A stretch of 15,748 nt of DNA, from NCBI GenBank assembly GCA_019695435.1, contig JACTVF010000019.1, positions 1 through 15,748 of the forward strand, in the 5' to 3' direction. Positions 1 to 4,983 of this stretch are shown in pieces. This stretch comes from Methanoregulaceae archaeon. Lineage in GTDB: Archaea > Halobacteriota > Methanomicrobia > Methanomicrobiales > Methanospirillaceae. The position numbers were made by a program, and so were the translations under genes. Position 1 is the stretch's first letter; each line of letters begins with the position of its first letter. Below the pieces are notes generated by a model. It had not been told where the DNA came from. It searched no databases and saw nothing but the letters and a program-made list of their open reading frames with translations.

Positions 1-654
1 TGCAGCAGGGGCGAGCGACCGGTACGCCGCAAGGCTCTTTGTGTCACCATCGGCCAGGACCCGGGTGAGCCAGTCGTTGAAGGCGACCGCCCAGTCGCCG
101 GTCGGAGCGCCGGGGCCGAGCGCGACGGTAGGGTCCCCGAGCGGGTGGACCGCCCCGCCGCTGCCAAGGATGAGAACGCCTTCCTTTCGCAGGGGAACGA
201 TCGCTTCCCCGAGTGCGAGGTGCCGCTCCGGGTCGAGATGTCCCTGGATTGAGAGCTGGACGACCGGGACACGGGCGTCCGGGTACATCAGCATGAGGGG
301 CACCCAGGCGCCGTGGTCGAGCCCCCGGCCCGGGTCCCGGTCGCAGGGGATACCTGCCGAGTCTACAAGATCCGCAGTCCGGGCGGCGAGCTCCTGCGAT
401 CCGGATGCGGGATACGTTATCCGGTACAGCTCGGACGGGAACCCCGAGAAGTCGTGGATGGTTGTGGGGTGTTCTGCAAGGTTGACCGCCGGCCGGGGGG
501 TGTTCCAGTGCGCAGAGACGCAGAGAACGGCTCTCGCGCCGGGGTACCGTTTCCCGAGCGTTGTGAGGAATTTGTGGGCCGGCTCGCCCCGTTCGAGGGG
601 CAGGGTCGGCGCACCGTGCGAGACGAAAACCGTGGGGAGGGATACCGGGGCCAT
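1..654 (-). CDS. Class III extradiol dioxygenase family protein (DODA/YgiD-like), 3' partial
   Basis: An open frame of 218 codons runs from an ATG at 654 to the window edge with no stop, so the C-terminus (probably about 40-50 residues) is outside. Visible motifs are VFVSHGAP (His13), VSAHWNTP (His49), IHDFSGFP, LDHGAWVPL (His114) and LGSGGAVHPL (His170), in the order seen in DODA/YgiD members of the LigB superfamily. In that family, His13 and His49 match metal ligands and His114 and His170 match active-site histidines; the third metal ligand lies near the C-terminus and cannot be seen here. Family members open catechol-type rings using a non-haem metal and O2, which is odd for a strict anaerobe, so the substrate is unknown. 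No Shine-Dalgarno precedes the ATG, but an ATTTAT box lies 26 bases upstream, which fits a leaderless mRNA. It is divergent from the AhpD-like gene. Assignment to the superfamily is firm; the reaction is not. Confidence 0.85.
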   Translation of the reverse strand, partial: MAPVSLPTVFVSHGAPTLPLERGEPAHKFLTTLGKRYPGARAVLCVSAHWNTPRPAVNLAEHPTTIHDFSGFPSELYRITYPASGSQELAARTADLVDSAGIPCDRDPGRGLDHGAWVPLMLMYPDARVPVVQLSIQGHLDPERHLALGEAIVPLRKEGVLILGSGGAVHPLGDPTVALGPGAPTGDWAVAFNDWLTRVLADGDTKSLAAYRSLAPAA

Positions 655-677
655 CCAGGGGAGTTGGAGGTACAGGA

Positions 678-683
678 ATAAAT
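678..683 (-). promoter_or_regulatory. TATA-like box of the dioxygenase-family gene
   Basis: The minus strand reads ATTTAT, centred about 26 bases before the ATG at 654. That spacing puts transcription start at or next to the start codon, consistent with the lack of a ribosome binding site. Prediction from sequence only. Confidence 0.45.
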
Positions 684-702
684 GCGGTGGGATGGGGGCA
701 AC

Positions 703-769
703 TGGATGGAGGAGTCGGCCGGTCATGGGAAACGAGGGGACAACCCCCCGGCAAGTATTTCTCCATCCA
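703..769. repeat. 9-bp inverted repeat in the divergent promoter region
   Basis: TGGATGGAG at 703-711 is matched exactly by its reverse complement CTCCATCCA at 761-769, with a 49-base spacer. The right arm starts just after the TATA-like box of the plus-strand gene and the left arm lies upstream of the minus-strand box. It could be an operator for a regulator acting on both genes, or chance in purine-rich DNA. Confidence 0.35.
753..760 (+). promoter_or_regulatory. TATA-like box of the AhpD-like gene
   Basis: AAGTATTT is centred about 28 bases before the ATG at 785. The GGAGGG directly before that ATG leaves only one or two bases of spacing, too few for a normal Shine-Dalgarno site, so leaderless or near-leaderless initiation is likely. 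Prediction only. Confidence 0.4.
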
Positions 770-784
770 TGAGAACCGGAGGGT

Positions 785-1150
785 ATGCCAGAGAAGAAGG
801 AGAAGGGCCGGGTGCGCCGGATCCTCAAGCAGCGGGAAAAGAACCAGAAGCGGCTCGCGGAGGAAGTGCCAATTCTTTCCGGGGGCTTCGAGAGCCTGAT
901 GAAAGCGTACTATGCCGAGAGCGCCCTTGCGACAAAATACAAGGAGCTCATCGCGGTCGGCCTCTCGGTCTCGCGGTGCTGCATCCCCTGCCTTGCGCAC
1001 CACACCAAGAACGCCATCGAAGCCGGGGCGACCCGGGACGAAGTGCTCGATGCGGCAAAGATCGGCATCGAGTTCGGGGGCGGGCCGTCGTTTGTGGTGG
1101 TGAGGAACAACCTGCTGGAGTTTTTGGACGAGATTGAGAGGGGGAAATGA
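785..1150 (+). CDS. Carboxymuconolactone decarboxylase/AhpD-like family protein
   Basis: The 121-residue protein has a basic, Lys/Arg-rich first 25 residues and then one CMD domain (about 30-115). The signature is ELIAVGLSVSRCCIPCLAHH: Glu54, Cys66, Cys69 and His73 have the spacing of the proton relay and redox-active CxxC of AhpD, with an extra Cys65. Cysteine-pair members act as thiol peroxidases or disulfide reductases; those without it are decarboxylases. A redox role in the cytoplasm is therefore more likely than aromatic decarboxylation. The GATRDEVLDA and FGGGPSFVV segments are typical of the family's second half. It is divergent from the dioxygenase-family gene, and a joint role in oxygen or aromatic handling is only inference. 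Family call is firm, substrate unknown. Confidence 0.88.
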   Translation: MPEKKEKGRVRRILKQREKNQKRLAEEVPILSGGFESLMKAYYAESALATKYKELIAVGLSVSRCCIPCLAHHTKNAIEAGATRDEVLDAAKIGIEFGGGPSFVVVRNNLLEFLDEIERGK

Positions 1151-1181
1151 GACAGCAGAAGATTCCGGAGAATTTCTTCAA

Positions 1182-1236
1182 AAAAGTTCACCAGCGTTAT
1201 CCAACTTTCCAAAAAGTCCGGCACGGATGAACTTTT
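1182..1236. repeat. Nested A+T-rich inverted repeat after the AhpD-like gene
   Basis: AAAAGTTCA (1182-1190) pairs exactly with TGAACTTTT (1228-1236), and the 37-base loop contains a second small stem, ACTTT-CCAA-AAAGT (1204-1217). It starts 32 bases after the stop of the AhpD-like gene. It may act as a 3'-end or processing structure, or be a fragment of an intergenic repeat. Confidence 0.4.
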
Positions 1237-1286
1237 CAAAAAATCTTTTGCGTGAAAATCTGTTTTGTAATTTGCCGCCCCCCTCT

Positions 1287-1320
1287 TGCGCCGCCAGTCC
1301 CCCGCGGGGGACGGGGCGCA
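1287..1320. repeat. G+C-rich stem with perfect 16-bp palindrome
   Basis: GTCCCCCGCGGGGGAC (1297-1312) is a perfect 16-base palindrome. It is enclosed by TGCGCC (1287-1292) and GGCGCA (1315-1320), which also pair, giving a long stem with a small internal loop. It would form a very stable hairpin on either strand. Confidence 0.55.
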
Positions 1321-1331
1321 GTGCGATACCT

Positions 1332-1382
1332 CCGTATTACCGGGAAGCGAACATGCTAGCGAATCTGTTACAGGTAATACGG
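1332..1382. repeat. 10-bp perfect inverted repeat
   Basis: CCGTATTACC (1332-1341) and GGTAATACGG (1373-1382) are exact reverse complements separated by 31 bases. The spacer includes GCTAGC and the small dyad CTGT-T-ACAG. It may be the terminal repeat of a small degenerate element, a paired RNA stem or a protein site. Confidence 0.45.
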
Positions 1383-1509
1383 CGTCATCGCAACCGGGGG
1401 GGATGCCCACGCGGCGGGGGCGGCAGCCCCCAAGAGCGTTTTCTGACTATAAGTCACCGTCGATCCCACCCCCTCAAATTGATTTCTCCGACGTAAAAAT
1501 GAAAAACGC

Positions 1510-1595
1510 TTATAGCGGCTTCCGGGCGGCAGATCTCCCGCTCAGATAACCATCTGGACATCTCCAAAAACCCTGCTCACAGAAGCCCGCTATAA
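1510..1595. repeat. 9-bp inverted repeat around a hairpin
   Basis: TTATAGCGG (1510-1518) pairs exactly with CCGCTATAA (1587-1595), and the pairing continues past a one-base bulge. The enclosed DNA holds a second hairpin, CAGAT-AACC-ATCTG. A further pair, GCGTTTT (1436-1442) and AAAACGC (1503-1509), lies just to the left. Function unknown. Confidence 0.4.
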
Positions 1596-1822
1596 TGCAG
1601 GTTTAAATGGCCCTTAAATCGAGGCATTTTTAAAAATAAGCGATTAAATCAGGACTTTCTATGGGCGTGGACATCGGTTCCTGTGGAGATGGGATCCGGG
1701 GTCCGGAAACGGGAGATCGGAGACCAGATTGGTCCCGGATTAGAGGGGGGGAGGGGATGAGGATCTGAGGGAGAATCAGTCCGGAAAGCCCATTATCCGC
1801 CCAATCCTACAATTAGAAAGCC

Positions 1823-2014
1823 ATGCGGAAGATCTGGATTCACGGAAAACACGAAACTGAATGGATCACGATTCCGTTGGAAGAATACGAATCGCTGAAC
1901 AGAACGATTGCGGTACTTTCTGATGAAAATCTTATGACTCAGATCAGGAAGGGTCGGCAGAAAAATGTGAGATCCCGGGACTTTGAGAGGCTTGCAAACG
2001 AATTAAGAATATGA
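1823..2014 (+). CDS. Small antitoxin-like protein (RelB/Phd-style), no toxin partner
   Basis: The 63-residue protein is highly charged. It has the segment ITIPLEEYESL (about 15-25), then AVLSDENLMTQIRKGRQ (30-46) and a C-terminal DFERLANELR. This arrangement of a short beta-strand, helix, 'VLSDxxLM' helix and toxin-wrapping tail is typical of archaeal type II antitoxins near RelB and Phd/YefM. Such genes are normally followed within a few bases by a RelE/PIN-type toxin on the same strand. Here the stop at 2014 is instead met head-on by a convergent gene ending at 2019, and no toxin-like frame lies upstream. No Shine-Dalgarno precedes the ATG. It is probably an orphan or decaying antitoxin; a very short hypothetical protein of other function is possible. 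Confidence 0.55.
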   Translation: MRKIWIHGKHETEWITIPLEEYESLNRTIAVLSDENLMTQIRKGRQKNVRSRDFERLANELRI

Positions 2015-2018
2015 CAGT

Positions 2019-3197
2019 TCAGCATTCTTCCGAAAATGAAAAACCTAACTGCGGCTCTAAACGAGGGTCATTAATTTCCGCTCGTGCAAAAGGATTGGGA
2101 TAGAATTCAAGTCTTCTACTAGCGCTGCAAAATATTACCCCACTTACATCCTTCATAGTTGGACAGGTTAGATAAAGTCCCTGTTTTTCCACGAAACAGT
2201 AATCGTGTGGTATAAGGTATGTTTTCGTTAGAACCTCTTCCCATCCAATATCTGCAGCGCTTTCGATCTCCGGCCACTTATTGCCCGCTTCTTTTCGTCC
2301 ATTCACCACCTTTTCCCACCATCGAGCCCTTAATGTGTGGTAGATAGGAGTGTTGAGTGTTAATCCAATTTCACAAACATCGCCGTATAGTAGACTTTTA
2401 ATTTCGTAACATGGGACACCGGGATCATCACAAACAACTGCAATTATATACGGGTGATTTTTTTTCTGGGAAGGAAACGAACCGTACTTTTGTCCTTTCA
2501 AATTGAGATAATATGTCAAATGAGGATAGGACTGATCCAAGGTGGTACTGCATGATGCAGTTAAAACTGCTGGATAGCCCTGACCATTTGAAGCAATTTC
2601 GATAATTTCATATGAGAATGCTGATGTTTCACCTGACACCGGAAAAGACTCACAGGAAATATTGCCGAGTATTTTTTCAAATTGATCTGCAGAGTCATCT
2701 AATTTTTTCTGTTGTAATTTTCTGAGGGGGTGAGTTAAATTTGGAATTGAGACATCTGATTTGAAAGAAAAATTAACAATATACCGGAATTTCGAAGTTA
2801 TTTCACGAAGTTTTTCTATCAAAAATGCTGTAGGATCACTCGAACTAATATACTGGACCTCAATATAGACCTTGATAACACCAAGATCCGCCATCATATC
2901 CGGGGATTTTCCCGGAAAGAAATTATCTTTGAGTAAAATTACTCTATGACCACGAAGTAATAATTGACTGGCTATTTCGAGTTCAGCAATAGTTGGATAG
3001 ACTTTTGTTTTGCTGAGATCGTCAAATTTGTCTTGAATACCTACACAGCCCAGCTCTTTTATGGTTTTAACTAATGCTTCTAACTGAGCCATTTCAACTT
3101 CGGGATTTTCAAAATTTTCGAGTGAAATATTTAATCTCTCATTGGTACGAAGAGCCCACAAAAGATTTGGATAATTTTGAGGATCTATTGCGACCAT
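2019..3197 (-). CDS. Hypothetical protein with PD-(D/E)xK-like nuclease signature
   Basis: The 392-residue protein is not one I can name. Around residues 71-115 it shows AELEIASQLLLRGHRV, then PGKSPDMMADLG, then VYIEVQYI: Glu72 or Glu74, Asp100 and Glu113-x-Gln115. This is the order and spacing of a restriction-endonuclease-like core with ExQ in place of ExK, a variant known in some nucleases. Residues 1-65 are helical and acidic, and the rest has no recognised domain. The C-terminal SGVIFCSASRRLEFYPNPFA resembles tails seen in other uncharacterised proteins with this fold. No signal peptide or membrane segment is visible. The gene is clearly richer in A+T than its neighbours, with many ATA, TTT and AAA codons, suggesting transfer. 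It is convergent with the antitoxin-like ORF (4-base gap). A solitary defence or mobile-element nuclease is a reasonable guess. Confidence 0.65.
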   Translation of the reverse strand: MVAIDPQNYPNLLWALRTNERLNISLENFENPEVEMAQLEALVKTIKELGCVGIQDKFDDLSKTKVYPTIAELEIASQLLLRGHRVILLKDNFFPGKSPDMMADLGVIKVYIEVQYISSSDPTAFLIEKLREITSKFRYIVNFSFKSDVSIPNLTHPLRKLQQKKLDDSADQFEKILGNISCESFPVSGETSAFSYEIIEIASNGQGYPAVLTASCSTTLDQSYPHLTYYLNLKGQKYGSFPSQKKNHPYIIAVVCDDPGVPCYEIKSLLYGDVCEIGLTLNTPIYHTLRARWWEKVVNGRKEAGNKWPEIESAADIGWEEVLTKTYLIPHDYCFVEKQGLYLTCPTMKDVSGVIFCSASRRLEFYPNPFARAEINDPRLEPQLGFSFSEEC

Positions 3198-3320
3198 GAG
3201 TTTTCATTATATCTAGTGAAATCATTATTCTTCTGTTGTAGTCTTCATTTTACTTTTGAGTTTTACGAATGTTTTAGGATCCCCACAACCCATATCTCCC
3301 CTCCCTTCCAACCTCCGATC
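3198..3320. promoter_or_regulatory. Divergent intergenic region at a composition boundary
   Basis: This 123-base gap separates the A+T-rich nuclease-like gene from the methyltransferase. Up to about 3285 it is A+T-rich and then becomes C-rich, marking the right edge of the low-G+C block. CATATCT at 3291-3297 is about 27 bases ahead of the methyltransferase ATG and could be a weak TATA box. On the minus strand TATAAT lies only about 12 bases before the nuclease-like ATG, too close to be its leaderless promoter. No operator is evident. Confidence 0.3.
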
Positions 3321-3905
3321 ATGTCTCCGCACTCCCACGCCCGCGACGTCTTCTCCGCCGAAAAAGCCTCCCACCTCGACACCCGGTTCCGGCACATCCT
3401 CTACCGCCCCGACCGGCTTGCCGAACGGTACATAAAACCCGGCAACCGGGTTCTTGATTTCGGCTGCGGCCCGGGTTTCTTTACCCGGGAGTTCGCAAAG
3501 ATGGTCGGTGAGAACGGCACCGTGATCGCCGCTGACCTGCAGGAAGAGATGCTTGAGATCCTCCGCGGCAAACTCGGGCCCGAAGGTCTCCTGTCACGGG
3601 TGAAAACGCACCGGTGCAAGCCGGATTCCCTCGACCTTTTGCCGGACCGGGACGGGCAGGTCGATGTCGCCTTTGCGATCTTTGTCGTGCACGAAGTCCC
3701 GGACCGGGAGAAACTGTTCCGGGAGATCGCGGCCATGCTCGTGCCCGGCGGACTCTTCTTTTACTCAGAACCCCCGATCATTGTCTCCGGCAGCGAATTC
3801 CGGGAGAGCCTTGCGCTCCTGGAAAAAGACGGACTCCAGCTGGTTGAGACCCGGTGGTACTTCGTGAACCGGGCGGCCGTGCTGAGGAAAGCGCAGGGGG
3901 CGTAG
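3321..3905 (+). CDS. Class I SAM-dependent methyltransferase
   Basis: The 194-residue protein has a single Rossmann-type methyltransferase domain. Motif I is VLDFGCGPG (44-52), the acidic residue after strand 2 is Asp72 in VIAADLQEEML, motif IV is VDVAFAIFVVHEVPD (about 114-128), and LVPGGLFFYSEP (140-151) is the strand-5 motif of UbiE/Methyltransf_11-type enzymes. Substrate specificity cannot be read; small molecules are as likely as proteins. I chose the ATG at 3321 because homologous sequence begins just after it. The frame is open back to 3177, but that extension is A+T-rich, overlaps the neighbouring gene and has a composition unlike the rest. No Shine-Dalgarno is seen, which fits leaderless translation. 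It stands alone, convergent with the HEAT-repeat gene. Confidence 0.85.
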   Translation: MSPHSHARDVFSAEKASHLDTRFRHILYRPDRLAERYIKPGNRVLDFGCGPGFFTREFAKMVGENGTVIAADLQEEMLEILRGKLGPEGLLSRVKTHRCKPDSLDLLPDRDGQVDVAFAIFVVHEVPDREKLFREIAAMLVPGGLFFYSEPPIIVSGSEFRESLALLEKDGLQLVETRWYFVNRAAVLRKAQGA

Positions 3906-3930
3906 GGGCCCACCCATGTGCCGGGCCAAC

Positions 3931-3946
3931 AGGGGGGTACCCCCCT
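3931..3946. terminator. Perfect 16-bp G6/C6 palindrome after the methyltransferase
   Basis: AGGGGGGTACCCCCCT is a perfect palindrome 26 bases after the methyltransferase stop. It could form a hairpin at the 3' end of this transcript and, in the other direction, of the HEAT-repeat transcript. It has no T-run after it on the plus strand, so it is not a classic archaeal terminator. The rest of 3906-4169 shows only a weak CATTG/CAATG dyad near 4060-4080 and no gene. Confidence 0.35.
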
Positions 3947-4169
3947 CGCAATAAATACCAGAACCAGTCCGACCCCTGCCATTTCTACAGGTTCGTCCCC
4001 TCCATCAAGCAGGTGCCGTTGATTCGGGGCGGTGACCGGGAGATCATCCGGGCACACCGCCATTGCCATAACGACAATGCGGAGGAAACGAAATTCTGGT
4101 TTTCCCGTGCGGGCGGGGAACCTAAAAAACAGGGGACCGGGGGAGGTGAGGCGGGGCTTTTGTTATTCC

Positions 4170-4616
4170 TCACACGGTTCCGAGATGTGCGAGAAGTGCG
4201 GTGGCATACGAGCGGATCTCCGGGTCCTCGCCCGCATCGACGGAAAACTCTCTGAGCCCGTGAAGGGCGCCGGTGCTCCGGATCGCGGCAAGCGTATCTG
4301 CGGCCAGCCGCCGGATATCCACCTGCTCGTTCCTGTCCCGCAGCCGTTCGATCAAAACTTCGACCGGGCGGCCGCTCTTGAGCTCGCCCAGAGCAGCGAT
4401 CGCACCGCGCCGGATGGCAGGGTCCTGATCGCCCACCAGATCCATCAGCGGGCGGACCGCCCGGGGATCGCCGCTTTTCCCAAGCCCCGTCACCGCCCGC
4501 AACCGACCGTCGGTATTCTGATCAGAGAGCGCCACAGAACTCATGTCGTAAACAATTCCTTTCCCAGGGAAGGAGTCATACCATTCTCCCCGGGATTTTT
4601 CCGCACTTATATCCAT
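4170..4616 (-). CDS. HEAT-repeat (PBS lyase-like repeat) protein
   Basis: The 148-residue protein is built of short helical repeats from about residue 35 to the end. Three are clear: TDGRLRAVTGLGKSGDPRAV, DPAIRRGAIAALGELKSGRP and VDIRRLAADTLAAIRSTGA, followed by a partial fourth (DPEIRSYATALLAHLG). Such proteins are soluble binding scaffolds; related repeats occur in phycobilisome lyases and in many archaeal proteins of unknown partner. No catalytic residues are expected or seen. GGTGA lies 4-5 bases before the ATG at 4616 and supports this start; ATG at 4544 (MSSVALSDQ) is an alternative that would still keep all repeats. The gene is preceded by a hairpin-rich intergenic region that may serve as its leader. 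Partner and process unknown. Confidence 0.75.
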   Translation of the reverse strand: MDISAEKSRGEWYDSFPGKGIVYDMSSVALSDQNTDGRLRAVTGLGKSGDPRAVRPLMDLVGDQDPAIRRGAIAALGELKSGRPVEVLIERLRDRNEQVDIRRLAADTLAAIRSTGALHGLREFSVDAGEDPEIRSYATALLAHLGTV

Positions 4617-4709
4617 ACATTCACCATATCACATTCAGTTGTTCAAACACCAATCCATATTCTGCCGGGATACCGGAAAAAGTCCGATCCTAACAGATAA
4701 AGAAAAGCA

Positions 4710-4728
4710 TCCGCTTACCATGAGCGGA
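4710..4728. repeat. Hairpin TCCGCT/AGCGGA
   Basis: A perfect 6-bp stem with a 7-base loop. On the minus strand it is followed directly by a T-rich run (TGCTTTTCTTT), so it could end a short minus-strand transcript. Confidence 0.4.
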
Positions 4729-4730
4729 CC

Positions 4731-4774
4731 GTACCCGCTTGGCCTTGTATTCTAGGGAACATACAGCCAAGTAC
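4731..4774. repeat. Two-tier hairpin CTTGGC/GCCAAG with inner TGTAT/ATACA
   Basis: CTTGGC (4738-4743) pairs with GCCAAG (4766-4771). Inside it, after a two-base bulge, TGTAT (4746-4750) pairs with ATACA (4761-4765) around a 10-base loop. GTA (4731-4733) and TAC (4772-4774) can extend the base past a bulge. The nested pairing is more than expected by chance and suggests a folded RNA. Confidence 0.45.
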
Positions 4775-4784
4775 ATTGGTCTAG

Positions 4785-4804
4785 TATAATGCAACCGCAT
4801 TATA
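4785..4804. repeat. Perfect 8-bp hairpin TATAATGC/GCATTATA
   Basis: The arms at 4785-4792 and 4797-4804 are exact reverse complements around an AACC loop. The dyad overlaps the TATA-like core at 4801-4807, so it may be a protein site controlling it rather than an RNA hairpin. Confidence 0.45.
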
Positions 4805-4807
4805 AAT
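4801..4807. promoter_or_regulatory. TATA-like core, usable on either strand
   Basis: TATAAAT on the plus strand reads ATTTATA on the minus strand. Taking a start about 25 bases away, a plus-strand RNA would begin near 4828, right at the stem GCCGCA/TGCGGC. A minus-strand RNA would begin near 4776, right at the base of the 4731-4774 hairpin. Both coincidences are suggestive; transcription is not shown. Confidence 0.35.
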
Positions 4808-4829
4808 AATTAATCAATAAATTCATCAC

Positions 4830-4890
4830 GCCGCAGGATCACCGATCTCCTGTTGGGAATACAGCAGAACCGGATGCGGCAAGAGTTGCC
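4830..4890. repeat. Stem GCCGCA/TGCGGC and adjacent hairpin
   Basis: GCCGCA (4830-4835) pairs with TGCGGC (4875-4880), enclosing a small stem CTGT/ACAG (4850-4864). It overlaps a second option, GGCAA-GAG-TTGCC (4878-4890). A folded plus-strand RNA is possible; no known RNA family was recognised. Confidence 0.35.
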
Positions 4891-4983
4891 ACAATCTTTA
4901 TTCCTATCTCCAAAGCGCCCTACTAGGGTATCATTGGCGTCTGCCTTGACCCGGAAACCTGCTCACGCTCAGGAGGGCCACGA

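Larger units (their letters stand above)
1151..1822. other. Gene-free structured stretch
   Basis: These 672 bases hold no convincing coding sequence: the open frames crossing them have no family motifs and no ribosome binding sites. They fall into an A+T-rich dyad (1182-1236), a very G+C-rich part with strong stems (about 1275-1435), a further set of inverted repeats (1436-1600), an A+T-rich part with the 12-bp palindrome ATTTTTAAAAAT at 1626-1637 and a repeated TTAAATC (1614-1620, 1644-1650), and a purine-rich end (1680-1770) with the small hairpin GACCA-GAT-TGGTC. No tRNA, IS terminus with transposase, or CRISPR repeat is present. The individual dyads are listed separately. Confidence 0.6.
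4617..4983. other. Gene-free region with hairpin cluster
   Basis: No coding sequence is credible in these 367 bases. The centre (4780-4825) is A+T-rich and holds a TATA-like core. To its left lie two hairpins and to its right another two, listed separately. Near the rlmH end there are only minor dyads, for example CCCT-ACT-AGGG at 4918-4928. I looked for tRNA and C/D-box features: a GTGATGA on the minus strand near 4824-4830 matches a C box, but no CTGA D box follows it at usable distance. Confidence 0.5.

Noticed and set aside
41..1003. Long frames on both strands across the left edge (243 residues plus, 319 residues minus)
   Set aside because: They are Arg/Pro/Ser-rich shadows in G+C-rich DNA. 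The true gene is the third minus-strand frame, which carries the dioxygenase motifs and has no stop inside the window.
910..1410. 166-residue minus-strand frame
   Set aside because: It is antisense to the AhpD-like gene and then runs through the hairpin-rich intergenic DNA, with no family motif and no ribosome binding site.
1661..1768. Possible 35-residue ORF starting MGVDIGSCGDG
   Set aside because: No ribosome binding site, no clear TATA box at leaderless spacing, and Gly/Arg-rich sequence from a purine-rich tract.
1151..1822. CRISPR array or insertion sequence in the repeat-rich stretch
   Set aside because: The repeats are inverted pairs that differ from each other, with no regular direct repeats, and no transposase frame is present.
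3177..3320. Extended N-terminus of the methyltransferase frame
   Set aside because: It overlaps the neighbouring gene, is A+T-rich unlike the rest, and adds residues before the normal domain start.
3761..4069. 102-residue minus-strand frame between the methyltransferase and HEAT genes
   Set aside because: It runs antisense into the methyltransferase and through the G6/C6 palindrome, with no recognisable domain.
4617..4983. A tRNA or C/D-box sRNA in the hairpin cluster
   Set aside because: No T-loop motif or acceptor pairing was found. A GTGATGA C-box match on the minus strand has no D box at usable distance.
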